A model generated the notes under the pieces. The model was given only the letters and a program-made list of their open reading frames with translations. It had not been told where the DNA came from and did not search any database. Positions 37,645-47,518 of a stretch of 64,000 bases of DNA are shown here, in pieces. Each line of letters begins with the position of its first letter. The stretch's first letter is position 1. The translations under genes were made by a program, and so were the position numbers. Location: assembly GCA_003838145.1 (NCBI GenBank), contig QYZZ01000019.1, positions 1 to 64,000 on the forward strand, read 5' to 3'. The DNA comes from Tindallia sp. MSAO_Bac2. Lineage in GTDB: Bacteria > Bacillota > Clostridia > Peptostreptococcales > Tindalliaceae.

Positions 37645-38958
37645 ATGTTGACAAATCCGGTATTATTATCTGTAATTATCATGATTGTTCTATGTCTGCT
37701 AAAGCTTAATGTTCTGCTATCTCTGATTGTAGCAGCTCTGGCCGGAGGTGTTTTGGCAGGAATGCCCCTGGGAGAAACCATGGGCGTGCTTATTGGCGGC
37801 ATGGGTGGAAATTCCAGTACGGCACTCAGCTATATCCTGTTGGGAACCCTGGCGGCAACTCTGCACAAAACAGGAATTGCGACGGTGCTGGCAAAGAAAA
37901 TTGTTGAATGGGTTAAAGGAAAAGGAATTGTTTTGGTACTGATTATTGCAGCCGTAGCCTGTTTATCTCAGAACCTGATTCCGGTTCATATTGCCTTTAT
38001 TCCAATCCTTATTCCGCCTCTGGTAAAGGTAATGAACAAACTCAAGATTGACCGTCGTGCCGTAGCTTCTGCCCTGACTTTCGGTCTAAAGGCACCTTAT
38101 GTGGCATTGCCGGTGGGATATGGATGGATATTTCACGGCCTTATCAGTGACAACATGTCAGAAAACGGTATGGAAATAGCACAGGGTTCTGTCTGGCATG
38201 TAATGTGGATCCCTGGTGTTGCTATGCTTATAGGCCTTTTGATTGCTGTCTTTATCACTTATCGAAAAGAACGGGAATACAAGGATATCGAGCCGGAAAA
38301 GCTTGATACTCCACAGGAAGAAGAAACCGAAGTGAAAATGACAGGAAAGCATTGGGTTGCCCTGGCTGGTGCCCTGTCTGCCCTGGCAATTCAGGTAAGT
38401 CCCCTTGGCTCCCTTCATATTGGTGCTTTGGTGGGTATGGCCATTATGCTTGTTGGCGGAGCTATCAAATGGAAAGATCTGGATGAAATGCTTCATAGTG
38501 GAATTGGCATGATGGGCTTTATCGCCTTTGTAATGCTGGTGGCAGCCGGTTACGGATCCGTTATTCGTGAAACAGGCGGTGTGGATCAGCTGGTAGAATC
38601 AGCAGAAGCCATGCTGGCGGGAAGCCAGTTTGTAGCTGCAACTGTCATGATCATCATTGGGTTATTCATTACAATGGGTATTGGAACCTCCTTTGGAACC
38701 ATTCCCATCATAGCAGCTATTTATGTTCCTATGGCAACAGCCCTGGGCTTCAGTCCGCAGGCTACTATTTTGTTGATCGGTACAGCGGCAGCACTCGGTG
38801 ATGCAGGATCACCGGCATCTGACAGTACCCTTGGGCCGACAGCTGGTCTGGACATTGACGGACAGCACGATCACATCTGGGACACCTGTGTACCTACTTT
38901 CCTTCACTATAATATTCCAATTGTTATCTTTGGAATTATTGGAGCCGTTATACTGTAA
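37645..38958 (+). CDS. Na+/H+ antiporter-family (YuiF-like) transporter, probable histidine/amino-acid permease
   Basis: ~11 TM segments; LGDAGSPASDSTLGPTAGLD motif; embedded in hut cluster. Confidence 0.75.
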   Translation: MLTNPVLLSVIIMIVLCLLKLNVLLSLIVAALAGGVLAGMPLGETMGVLIGGMGGNSSTALSYILLGTLAATLHKTGIATVLAKKIVEWVKGKGIVLVLIIAAVACLSQNLIPVHIAFIPILIPPLVKVMNKLKIDRRAVASALTFGLKAPYVALPVGYGWIFHGLISDNMSENGMEIAQGSVWHVMWIPGVAMLIGLLIAVFITYRKEREYKDIEPEKLDTPQEEETEVKMTGKHWVALAGALSALAIQVSPLGSLHIGALVGMAIMLVGGAIKWKDLDEMLHSGIGMMGFIAFVMLVAAGYGSVIRETGGVDQLVESAEAMLAGSQFVAATVMIIIGLFITMGIGTSFGTIPIIAAIYVPMATALGFSPQATILLIGTAAALGDAGSPASDSTLGPTAGLDIDGQHDHIWDTCVPTFLHYNIPIVIFGIIGAVIL

Positions 38959-39002
38959 AACAGCCAGAAAATAGAAAAAATATTAGCTTTGTCTTTGGTC
39001 TG

Positions 39003-39034
39003 GGCGGGTAGCTTATTAGCTGCCTGCCTTGTTT
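39003..39034 (+). terminator. Hairpin GGCGGGTAGCTtaTTAGCTGCCTGCC + TTGTTTT
   Basis: Stem with G:U pairs followed by T-rich tract. Confidence 0.55.
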
Positions 39035-39093
39035 TGTATTATAATTATAATATAAGTGGGGTTTTCTTAGTTTCGTGAGAAGGAGTGTTACAG

Positions 39094-39927
39094 ATGAAAC
39101 TGAAATTTTATAAATGCAGTCCGGCGGAAAATATGACGGTGCTGGTGTGGGATCCGGTGGAAAGAGAGCAGTATGCTGAAGTAGCGAATGAGATTATGGA
39201 GGAAAGGCACCTGCATGCCGAACAGGTGGGATTTGTGACACCGCCAGTCCGAAAAAGCGCTGAAATTGCTGCCCGGCTGGAAATGATGGGCGGTGAATTC
39301 TGTGCCAATGCAACGCTTTCTTTGGCAACAGTAATTAGTTTTAGAGAAGATATTCAGGAAAAGTCTGAAGGTCGAAAAAAATTAAAGCTGGAAAGCAGCG
39401 GAGTGAAAGATGCGATGACTTGCTTTGTGGATAAAGGAGAATCACCTTATTCCCGGCGGGTAAGCCTTCAAATTGGGTTACCACAAGCCGTTTCGGATGT
39501 TCAGATTGTATCAGAAGAAAAAAGCGTAGCAGGAATGTTGGTGGAACTGCCGGGAATCGCCCACCTAATTGTGGACAGAGGAAATGTGGAAAATCCGGAA
39601 AGCTTTTTTGAAGATGCTCTAAAACAACTGGAAGAAAAGAAATTTGACGCACTGGGAATCATGTTTTTTGATGAAAGAAAAATGCATCTTGAACCATTAG
39701 TATGGGTACGGGCCACCAACAGCCTTTTCTGGGAAAAAGGCTGCGGATCCGGAACGGCAGCCCTTGGCATTGCAAAAGCTTCTAAAGAAAAGGAATCTGT
39801 TGATCTAAATATTAATCAGCCTGGTGGAGTTTTGGGTATATCCGTCAAATGGCAGGGCAAAGCTGTAAAAGAAGCATGGCTTTCCGGTGATGTTAAAATT
39901 GTGGCAGAAGGGTTTACTTATTTATAA
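39094..39927 (+). CDS. DapF-fold epimerase related to CntK/histidine racemases
   Basis: KFYKCSPAENMTVLVWD...AEQVGFVTPP...MGGEFCANATLSLA and GCGSGTAALGIA (two catalytic Cys motifs). Confidence 0.78.
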   Translation: MKLKFYKCSPAENMTVLVWDPVEREQYAEVANEIMEERHLHAEQVGFVTPPVRKSAEIAARLEMMGGEFCANATLSLATVISFREDIQEKSEGRKKLKLESSGVKDAMTCFVDKGESPYSRRVSLQIGLPQAVSDVQIVSEEKSVAGMLVELPGIAHLIVDRGNVENPESFFEDALKQLEEKKFDALGIMFFDERKMHLEPLVWVRATNSLFWEKGCGSGTAALGIAKASKEKESVDLNINQPGGVLGISVKWQGKAVKEAWLSGDVKIVAEGFTYL

Positions 39928-40032
39928 AAAAAGGATTTGACCTTCGACACTTTATTGACGGCTCCTGGATATAATGAAGACAAATAATGATATAAATATG
40001 TGATAGTTTAGTTGATGAAGGGAGCGAATAAT

Positions 40033-42057
40033 ATGCTTGATAGAAAAGAAATTGGAAATGCAATGACAATTAAACTGGAAGGTCCGTTGCCAGAGCCAAA
40101 AGCCTTTGAGGCGGGGATTCGCCGTGCGCCGGACAGAGGTTTTAAGTTGACGCCTGCACAGACAGAAGTAGCACTGAAAAATGCACTCCGTTATATTCCG
40201 GAAGAACATCACGAAGAAATGGCGCCGGAGTTTTTGGAGGAACTGGTAACGATGGGTCGGATTTATGGATACCGCTTCAGACCGGAAGGAAATATTAAAG
40301 CAAAACCGATCAATGAATATAAAGGCCGCTGCATTGAAGGAAAAGCCTTTCAGTTGATGATGGACAACAATCTGGATTTTGATGTGGCTCTCTATCCCTA
40401 TGAGCTGGTAACTTATGGTGAAACCGGGAAAGTATGCCAAAACTGGATGCAATATCTTTTAATCCAGAAATACCTGCAGGAAATGACTCAGGATCAAACC
40501 CTGGTGGTTTCCTCCGGACATCCGGTGGGGCTGTTTAAATCCAAGCCTGACAGTCCACGGGTGCTGATCACCAACTCCCTGATGGTTGGCATGTTTGATA
40601 ATGCCAAGGATCAGGATATTGCGGAGCAGATGGGTGTGGCCAATTATGGCCAGATGACGGCAGGCGGATGGATGTACATCGGTCCTCAGGGAATTGTCCA
40701 TGGAACCTTCAATACGCTATTAAATGCAGCCAGACTTAAGATGGGTCTTGCTGACGACCAGGATCTGGCAGGAGTTCTTTTTGTATCCTCCGGCCTTGGC
40801 GGTATGAGTGGTGCTCAGCCAAAAGCCGTTGAAATTGCTAATGGAGTGGGAATCGTTGCAGAAGTGGATGAATCAAGAATTAAAACCCGCCATGATCAGG
40901 GATGGGTACAAAAAGTCAGCGCCGATCTGGAAGAGGTATACCGCTGGGCAAAAGAAGCGCAACAGGAGAAAAAACCATTATCTATTGCCTATCATGGAAA
41001 CGTGGTGGATTTACTGGCCTACGCTGTTGATAATGATATTAAAATTGATCTTCTTTCTGATCAGACATCCTGCCATGTTGCCTATGAAGGCGGGTACTGC
41101 CCGCAGGGTATGAGCTTTGAAGAAAGAACTCATATGCTGAAAAACGACAGAAACACGTTTATTCAGCGGGTAGACGAAACATTGAGAACTCATTTTGAGT
41201 TGATTCAGAAGCTGGTGGATAAAGGCACCTACTTCTTTGATTACGGTAACGCATTCCTGAAAGCTGTCTTTGATGCAGGAGTAAAAGAAGTTTCTCTTAA
41301 CGGAGTGGACGAAAAAGACGGATTTATCTTCCCGTCTTACGTGGAAGACATCCTTGGACCGGAGCTGTTCGACTACGGATATGGACCTTTCCGATGGGTG
41401 TGCCTCAGCGGGGATCCGGAAGATCTTAGAAAAACCGATGCTGCGGCCATGGAATGCATCGATCCGGATCGAAGAGGACAAGACCGGGACAACTACGTTT
41501 GGATTCGGGATGCGGAGGAAAACAAAATGGTGGTGGGAAGCCAGGCGAGAATCCTGTATCAGGACGCCTATGGTCGAACCAACATAGCACTTCGATTCAA
41601 TGAAATGGTACGCCGTGGCGAAATCGGACCGGTGATGCTGGGCCGCGACCACCATGATGTCAGCGGAACGGATTCTCCTTTCAGAGAAACCTCCAACATC
41701 AAGGACGGAAGCAACGTTATGGCAGATATGGCAACTCAGTGCTTTGCCGGGAATGCGGCCCGTGGTATGAGCCTGGTGGCTCTGCATAATGGTGGCGGTG
41801 TTGGCATCGGAAAATCCATTAACGGTGGATTTGGAATGGTGCTGGATGGCAGTCGAAGAGCCGACAGAATCTTAGAAACCGCCATGCTTTGGGATGTTAT
41901 GGGCGGTGTGGCCAGACGCGCCTGGGCCACTAACGAAAACGCACTCACCACCAGCATGGAATACAATGAACTGAACAAAGGACAAGACCACATCACGCTG
42001 CCATATCTGGCGGATGATGAACTGGTGAAAAAACTGGTAGCTGAAAAAGTTAAGTGA
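40033..42057 (+). CDS. hutU: Urocanate hydratase
   Basis: YGQMTAGGWMYIGPQGIVHGTFNTLLNAAR; SGLGGMSGAQPKA; LGRDHHDVSGTDSPFRETSNIKDGSN; GGGVGIGKSINGGFGMVLDG. Confidence 0.96.
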   Translation: MLDRKEIGNAMTIKLEGPLPEPKAFEAGIRRAPDRGFKLTPAQTEVALKNALRYIPEEHHEEMAPEFLEELVTMGRIYGYRFRPEGNIKAKPINEYKGRCIEGKAFQLMMDNNLDFDVALYPYELVTYGETGKVCQNWMQYLLIQKYLQEMTQDQTLVVSSGHPVGLFKSKPDSPRVLITNSLMVGMFDNAKDQDIAEQMGVANYGQMTAGGWMYIGPQGIVHGTFNTLLNAARLKMGLADDQDLAGVLFVSSGLGGMSGAQPKAVEIANGVGIVAEVDESRIKTRHDQGWVQKVSADLEEVYRWAKEAQQEKKPLSIAYHGNVVDLLAYAVDNDIKIDLLSDQTSCHVAYEGGYCPQGMSFEERTHMLKNDRNTFIQRVDETLRTHFELIQKLVDKGTYFFDYGNAFLKAVFDAGVKEVSLNGVDEKDGFIFPSYVEDILGPELFDYGYGPFRWVCLSGDPEDLRKTDAAAMECIDPDRRGQDRDNYVWIRDAEENKMVVGSQARILYQDAYGRTNIALRFNEMVRRGEIGPVMLGRDHHDVSGTDSPFRETSNIKDGSNVMADMATQCFAGNAARGMSLVALHNGGGVGIGKSINGGFGMVLDGSRRADRILETAMLWDVMGGVARRAWATNENALTTSMEYNELNKGQDHITLPYLADDELVKKLVAEKVK

Positions 42058-42071
42058 TTTTGTCAATAGCG

Positions 42072-42111
42072 AAGTCTTCACGATATGGAGTGATCTGCAT
42101 CGTGAGGACTT
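42072..42111 (+). other. Intercistronic hairpin AAGTCTTCACGAT...ATCGTGAGGACTT between hutU and hutI
   Basis: 13-bp stem with one G:U, no T-tract. Confidence 0.55.
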
Positions 42112-42117
42112 CTGACT

Positions 42118-42162
42118 GTGAATTTTTAATTCATAATTCAAAATTCATAATTCTTAATTGAA
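42118..42162. repeat. AT-rich AATTCATAATTCAAAATTCATAATTCTTAATT repeat (reverse-orientation relative of 29206-29236)
   Basis: Shared AATTAAGAATTATGAATT core on the opposite strand. Confidence 0.5.
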
Positions 42163-42180
42163 GTCAATGGAGGTGTGTCA

Positions 42181-43455
42181 ATGAAAAGTGGGAACATGAT
42201 AATAAAAAATATTAGTCAGCTGGTGACCTGCAGTGGCAGAACCGCTAAAAAAGGTAAAGAAATGCAGGAGCTTCATGTCATAGAAGATGGAGCATTGATT
42301 ATTGAAGATGGGATCATCCAATCTGTTGGAAAAGCAGAAGATATGCTGAGAAGCATTGATGAAAACAAGTATGATGTTATCGATGCTGGAGGAAATGCTG
42401 TATTGCCGGGATTTGTAGATTCTCATACTCACTTTGTTTTTGGTGGATATAGAGCAGAAGAGTTTACCTGGAGACTTCGCGGTGATGACTACATGGACAT
42501 TATGAACCGGGGCGGCGGTATTATCAGTACGGTGAAAGCCACCCGGGAGGAATCGGAAGAAGAACTGTATGAAAACGGATACCAACGTCTTACCTCCATG
42601 CTTTCCTTTGGGGTTACCACTGCAGAAGGAAAAAGCGGCTATGGCCTTAACAAAGAAACAGAGATAAAACAGCTGGAAGTGATGAAAGAAATAAATGAAA
42701 AACATCCTGTAGATGTGATCAGCACCTTTATGGAAGCGCATGCTGTGCCGGAAGAATATAAAGGCAAAGAAGATGAAATGATTGAGAACATTATCAAAGG
42801 AAGCCTTCCGGAAATAAAAGAAAGAAATCTGGCTGAGTTCTGCGACATTTTTACAGAAAAAAATGTCTTTACCATCGAGCAGTCCAGGAGGCTGTTAACG
42901 GCCGCGGCTGATTTGGGCTTCAAGCTGAAAATGCATGCGGATGAAATTGTACCTCTGGGCGGTGCTGAACTGGCTGCAGAAGTGGGAGCTGTTTCAGCCG
43001 ACCATTTGTTGCAGGCATCAGATGCCGGTATTGCAGCCATGGCTGAAAAGAATGTGGTTGCTACATTGTTGCCGGGAACAGCCTTTAGTTTAAAAGAATC
43101 CTATGCCAGAGCAAGAGATATGATTAAGGCTAATTGCGCCGTGGCCCTGGCCTCAGACTTTAACCCCGGAAGCTGCCATACAGAATCTATTCCGCTGATC
43201 ATCGCGCTGGCCACCCTATACATGGGCATGACTCCGGAAGAAACCATTACAGCACTGACGATTAATGGAGCGGCTGCCGTTGACCGGGCGGACAGTATCG
43301 GAAGTCTTGATCCCGGGAAAAAAGCGGACGTGATAATTCTTAGAGATCCATCCTATCATTTTCTTGCTTATCATATAGGTGTGAATTCCGTTGAACGTGT
43401 TATAAAAGATGGTATACTGGTAATGGATAACCGTCACGAACTATTGGGAAGATGA
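42181..43455 (+). CDS. hutI: Imidazolonepropionase
   Basis: GNAVLPGFVDSHTHFVFGGYRAEEFTWRLRGDDYMDIMNRGGGIISTVKATR; ALASDFNPGSCHTESIPLI. Confidence 0.95.
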   Translation: MKSGNMIIKNISQLVTCSGRTAKKGKEMQELHVIEDGALIIEDGIIQSVGKAEDMLRSIDENKYDVIDAGGNAVLPGFVDSHTHFVFGGYRAEEFTWRLRGDDYMDIMNRGGGIISTVKATREESEEELYENGYQRLTSMLSFGVTTAEGKSGYGLNKETEIKQLEVMKEINEKHPVDVISTFMEAHAVPEEYKGKEDEMIENIIKGSLPEIKERNLAEFCDIFTEKNVFTIEQSRRLLTAAADLGFKLKMHADEIVPLGGAELAAEVGAVSADHLLQASDAGIAAMAEKNVVATLLPGTAFSLKESYARARDMIKANCAVALASDFNPGSCHTESIPLIIALATLYMGMTPEETITALTINGAAAVDRADSIGSLDPGKKADVIILRDPSYHFLAYHIGVNSVERVIKDGILVMDNRHELLGR

Positions 43456-43532
43456 TAAAGGAAGCACTGGAATATAAGTATTACGCTGACTTCATCGCTT
43501 CTTATAATATTTGATTAGAGGGGGATATTAAC

Positions 43533-44438
43533 ATGAGTGAAAAAAAACAAATTGTGCAGTGTGTTCCAAACTTCAGTGAAGGTCGTAACCAGGAAGTGAT
43601 TGAAAAAATTGCGGATGCCTTCCGTAACACGCCGGATGTAAAGCTGCTGGATTACAGCAGTGATGAAGATCATAACCGCTGCGTTATTACAGCTCTTGGT
43701 GAGGCTCAGGCAATGAAAGAAGCGGTGGTGAAAGCTGCCGGAACCGCTTATGAACTGATTGATATGACTAAACATGAAGGGCAACATCCACGAATGGGAG
43801 CTGCTGATGTGATTCCATTTGTTCCGATCAAAGATATAACCATGGAGGAAACCGTGGCTTTGGCAGAAAATGTGGCAGAAGAAATTGCCGAAAAATATGG
43901 ACAGCCAATCTTTCTTTATGAAAAAGCGGCTAAAAGCCCTGGACGCGAAAATCTGGCCAAGGTTCGAAAAGGTCAGTATGAAGCCATGGCTGAGAAAATT
44001 AAAGACCCGGAATGGAAACCGGACTTTGGCCCGACAGAAATGCCTCCACAAACTGGTGTAACAGCTGTTGGAGCGCGAATGCCTCTGGTGGCGTACAACA
44101 TTAACCTGGATTCTTCAAATCCGGAAATTGCTGATAAGATTGCCAAAAATGTCCGGCATATCAGTGGAGGGCTTCGTTACTGCAAAGGTATGGGAGTTGA
44201 GTTGAAGGACAGAGGAATTGTGCAGGTTTCCATGAACATGACGGATTATACCAAAACAGCGCTATACCGGGTGTTTGAACTGGTGAAAATTGAAGCGCAG
44301 CGTTACGGCGTAAACGTGGTGGGAAGCGAAATTGTAGGTGCTGTTCCCATGGAAGCACTGATCGATTCGGCTGCATACTACCTGCAGCTGGAAGACTTTA
44401 CCATGGATCAGGTGCTGGAAACCTCATTAATGGAGTAA
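43533..44438 (+). CDS. ftcD: Glutamate formiminotransferase
   Basis: QCVPNFSEGRNQEVIEKIADAF; DEDHNRCVITALGE; HEGQHPRMGAADVIPFVP. Confidence 0.94.
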   Translation: MSEKKQIVQCVPNFSEGRNQEVIEKIADAFRNTPDVKLLDYSSDEDHNRCVITALGEAQAMKEAVVKAAGTAYELIDMTKHEGQHPRMGAADVIPFVPIKDITMEETVALAENVAEEIAEKYGQPIFLYEKAAKSPGRENLAKVRKGQYEAMAEKIKDPEWKPDFGPTEMPPQTGVTAVGARMPLVAYNINLDSSNPEIADKIAKNVRHISGGLRYCKGMGVELKDRGIVQVSMNMTDYTKTALYRVFELVKIEAQRYGVNVVGSEIVGAVPMEALIDSAAYYLQLEDFTMDQVLETSLME

Positions 44439-44461
44439 ACAACAACAAAGGACAGGAAGGG

Positions 44462-45091
44462 ATGAAAAACATGCTGGCAGATAAAAGCGTAAAAGCATTT
44501 TTGCAGGAAACCGCATCAGATGCACCGGTCCCTGGCGGCGGGAGTATTGCGGCGATGAGTGGTGCTACCTCCGCTGCATTGACAGCGATGGTGGCCAATC
44601 TGACAATTGGGAAAAAGAAGTATGAGACGGTGGAAGAAAGTATGAAAGGTATACATCAGCGGGTTACCCAGTCTCAAAACCAGTTGATTGAATTGATAGA
44701 TGAAGATGCCGAATCTTTTAATGGTGTGATGGCATGCTTTAAGATGCCCAAGGAAACAGATGAGGAAAAAGCCGAAAGAAAAGAAGCGATTCAGCAGGCA
44801 ACCAAGATAGCGGCTCAGGTTCCCCTTAAAATAGCAGAAACTGTAATGGGCTTGATGGATGATATCGAAACAGTGGTAAAATCCGGTAACAGCAATGCAG
44901 TGACGGATGGTGCAGTAGCAGCAATGATGGCTCGTACTGCCGTACTGTCGGCTCTTTACAACGTGAAAATCAACCTGGGCGGCATTAAAGACGAAGCTTA
45001 TGTGGAAGAAATGACACAAAAGGTTAAGGAACTGGAAGAAGTTGCTCAGACTCGTGAAAAAGCAATACTGGAACAGGTTAAACTGGATTAA
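44462..45091 (+). CDS. fchA: Formiminotetrahydrofolate cyclodeaminase
   Basis: SDAPVPGGGSIAAMSGATSAALTAMVANLTIGKKKY; DDIETVVKSGNSNAVTDGAVAAMMARTAV. Confidence 0.92.
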   Translation: MKNMLADKSVKAFLQETASDAPVPGGGSIAAMSGATSAALTAMVANLTIGKKKYETVEESMKGIHQRVTQSQNQLIELIDEDAESFNGVMACFKMPKETDEEKAERKEAIQQATKIAAQVPLKIAETVMGLMDDIETVVKSGNSNAVTDGAVAAMMARTAVLSALYNVKINLGGIKDEAYVEEMTQKVKELEEVAQTREKAILEQVKLD

Positions 45092-45097
45092 TAACAA

Positions 45098-45143
45098 ACA
45101 TATCCCTGCCTCTTTGTAGTAATACAAACGGGCAGGGATGTTT
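45098..45143 (+). terminator. Intrinsic terminator ACATATCCCTGCC...GGCAGGGATGTTTT
   Basis: Bulged GC-rich stem with TTTT; end of hut cluster. Confidence 0.7.
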
Positions 45144-45205
45144 TCGTTTGGGGGATTACAGCTAAGGGTAGTAATCATATGGACGAAAGAATAAGGAGGG
45201 TTACC

Positions 45206-45748
45206 ATGAGACTGATGAAAGAAAATTCTGCAGCGGTTATTATTGATATGCAGGAAAAGTTAACGCCGCATGTTCAGGAGCACAAAGAACTGGTTGAGCG
45301 GATGAAGATTTTAATCAAAGGACTAAAAGCTTTGGGGGTACCTATACTCGTTACAGAGCAATACCGAAAAGGGCTTGGTGCTACCATACCGGAAATTGAT
45401 GAAGTGCTGGATGGGAACAAGCCACTTGAAAAGATGGCATTTAGCTGTTGTGATGATGATGAATTTCAAAAAAATCTTGAGCAGACAGGAAGAAAACAGG
45501 TGATTGTAGCAGGTATTGAAACCCATGTCTGTGTGTTGCAAACAGTTATTGATTTAATGGAAAAAGGTTTCCAGCCGGTAATTATTGAAGACTGCCTGTC
45601 TTCCCGTAAAATAGCAGATAAGCAAATTGCAGTTAAACGAATGATCCAGGAAGGGGCAAGGGTTGCCAGCTGCGAATCCATATTATTTGAACTTTGCAGA
45701 TATGCAGGAACGGATACGTTTAAAAAGATCTCCAAGCTGGTTAAATAA
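45206..45748 (+). CDS. Isochorismatase-family cysteine hydrolase
   Basis: SAAVIIDMQEKLTPHV...VIVAGIETHVCVLQTVIDLMEKGFQPVIIEDCLSSR. Confidence 0.88.
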   Translation: MRLMKENSAAVIIDMQEKLTPHVQEHKELVERMKILIKGLKALGVPILVTEQYRKGLGATIPEIDEVLDGNKPLEKMAFSCCDDDEFQKNLEQTGRKQVIVAGIETHVCVLQTVIDLMEKGFQPVIIEDCLSSRKIADKQIAVKRMIQEGARVASCESILFELCRYAGTDTFKKISKLVK

Positions 45749-45767
45749 ATAACGGATTTAATGCAGC

Positions 45768-45796
45768 TTGACAAATAAAAAGCAGCATGCTACTAT
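45768..45796 (+). promoter_or_regulatory. Sigma70-type promoter TTGACA-N17-TACTAT
   Basis: TTGACA 45768-45773, TACTAT 45791-45796. Confidence 0.7.
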
Positions 45797-45830
45797 TTTA
45801 TAAATTGAAGAAATTGTTTGTAAATTACGC

Positions 45831-45865
45831 AAAATGGTGCTAGGGGATAAATGAGCACCATTTTT
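45831..45865 (+). terminator. Terminator/attenuator-like hairpin AAAATGGTGCT...AGCACCATTTTT in the leader of the gntR-etf cluster
   Basis: 11-bp perfect stem, T-tract, between the promoter and gntR. Confidence 0.65.
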
Positions 45866-45875
45866 ATCAGGGTAA

Positions 45876-45888
45876 GTGGCCTGACCAC
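45876..45888. promoter_or_regulatory. Candidate FadR/GntR-type operator GTGGcctgaCCAC
   Basis: Short inverted repeat immediately upstream of gntR. Confidence 0.4.
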
Positions 45889-45951
45889 CTGATGACCTGA
45901 TGAAAAACCTTGATGGAACTAGTCTTTATATATAAGGAAGTTGGTGAGTTA

Positions 45952-46680
45952 TTGTTCGAACAGGTGAAAACGAAAAGGGTATATCAGCAAATTGTGGATC
46001 AAATTAAAGGCTTGCTTAAAAAAGGTGAGTTAAAGCCAGGGGACAAACTGAATTCAGAGCGTGAACTGGCGGAAACCCTGGGAGTCAGCAGAGCGTCTGT
46101 ACGTGAGGCATTAGCGGCGATGGAACACCTGGGCATCCTGGAAACCAGACAGGGTGAAGGTACATTTATTGCCGACCATTACCAAAAACCACTGATCGAA
46201 CCCTTTCTCATTATGACTCTGATGGATCCGGAAGCAAATATGGAGTTGCTGGAAGTCAGAAAAATACTGGAGGTACAGGCAGTGGAACTGGCAACACTTC
46301 GCTGTGACGAAGAAGATCTGGAAAAGCTGGAAACGTATATTGAACTGATGGAAAAAGATCTGGGAAGAAATATTTTGGGAGAAGAAAATGATGCAAGCTT
46401 TCACTTTTGCATTGCTGAAGCAACTAAAAACAGAGCCTTGATCCGCATTATGCATACTATCTCTGATTCTTTGGAGCAAAGCATGCGCAGGGGCCGTTAT
46501 CGCCTGTTTGCAAAAAGAGGAAACGCAGAAAAACTCTATGACCAGCATCTGAAAATATTTGAAGGCATCAGGAGTCGTGACCCGGAAAAAGCCAAAGAAG
46601 CTATGCTCAGTCATCTTAGCTTTGTTGTTGAGGAACTGAAATCGATGGAAAGTTCTAATGATGTACAAGATAAAGGATAA
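45952..46680 (+). CDS. FadR-subfamily GntR transcriptional regulator
   Basis: VYQQIVDQIKGLLKKGELKPGDKLNSERELAETLGVSRASVREALAAMEHLGILETRQGEGTFI; start TTG 45952 preferred, ORF opens at 45910. Confidence 0.9.
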   Translation: MFEQVKTKRVYQQIVDQIKGLLKKGELKPGDKLNSERELAETLGVSRASVREALAAMEHLGILETRQGEGTFIADHYQKPLIEPFLIMTLMDPEANMELLEVRKILEVQAVELATLRCDEEDLEKLETYIELMEKDLGRNILGEENDASFHFCIAEATKNRALIRIMHTISDSLEQSMRRGRYRLFAKRGNAEKLYDQHLKIFEGIRSRDPEKAKEAMLSHLSFVVEELKSMESSNDVQDKG

Positions 46681-46698
46681 GGATAAGGAGGGTTTTAT

Positions 46699-47496
46699 TT
46701 GAACATTGTCATTCCCATTAAACAAGTACCCGAAACAAGTGATGTGAAGATGGACAAGGAAAAGGGAACGATGATTCGCGACGGCGTACAGACAGTTATC
46801 AATCCGTTGGATCTTTATGCGCTGGAAGCGGGTATTGAGTTGAAGGAAAAATTCGGAGGAAAGATAACGGTTATTACCATGGGACCGCCGTCTGCTGTAA
46901 AAGCATTAAAAGAGGCAGTGTCAATGGGCTGTGATGACGCGATCCTGCTGTCGGACAAACAATTTGCAGGATCGGATACCTGGGCAACATCTTATACACT
47001 GGCAGAAGCCATCAAAGAGATCAAAGACTATGATCTTGTCGTCGCTGGTGAAAGAGCAACAGATGGTGATACGGGCCAGGTGGGACCAGGAATTGCAGCC
47101 TGGCTGGATCTTCCTCTGGCAACCTATGTCAGCAGCATTGAGTCAGTTGAAGATAACAGCATTGTAGTAGAGCGCCTTGTGGAGGAAGGTTATCAAAAGC
47201 TTAAACTTCCCCTCCCATCCTTGCTGACAGTAGTAAAAGAAATCAGTAACCCAAGGCTGCCAACCCTCCGTGGTAAAAAGCGGGCACGAGCAACGGAAGT
47301 ACCGGTTTATACCGCAGAATCCATGGATCTGGATTCTGATTCACTTGGCCTGAACGGATCACCCACTAAGGTTGTAAAAATAGACTTCCCGAAAGTAACC
47401 AGAGGAGGCGTGAAAGTGGCAGCCGATGGAGAAAGTGGTGCCGGAGAGGCCGTTGACAGACTGATTGATTTCCTCAAAGAAAAAGAACTGATATAA
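46699..47496 (+). CDS. etfB: Electron transfer flavoprotein beta subunit
   Basis: MNIVIPIKQVPETSDVKMDKEKGTMIRDGVQTVINPLDLYALEAGIELKE; VVAGERATDGDTGQVGPGIAAWL. Confidence 0.93.
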   Translation: MNIVIPIKQVPETSDVKMDKEKGTMIRDGVQTVINPLDLYALEAGIELKEKFGGKITVITMGPPSAVKALKEAVSMGCDDAILLSDKQFAGSDTWATSYTLAEAIKEIKDYDLVVAGERATDGDTGQVGPGIAAWLDLPLATYVSSIESVEDNSIVVERLVEEGYQKLKLPLPSLLTVVKEISNPRLPTLRGKKRARATEVPVYTAESMDLDSDSLGLNGSPTKVVKIDFPKVTRGGVKVAADGESGAGEAVDRLIDFLKEKELI

Positions 47497-47518
47497 AACC
47501 ATGGCGGGAGGTAGTGAT

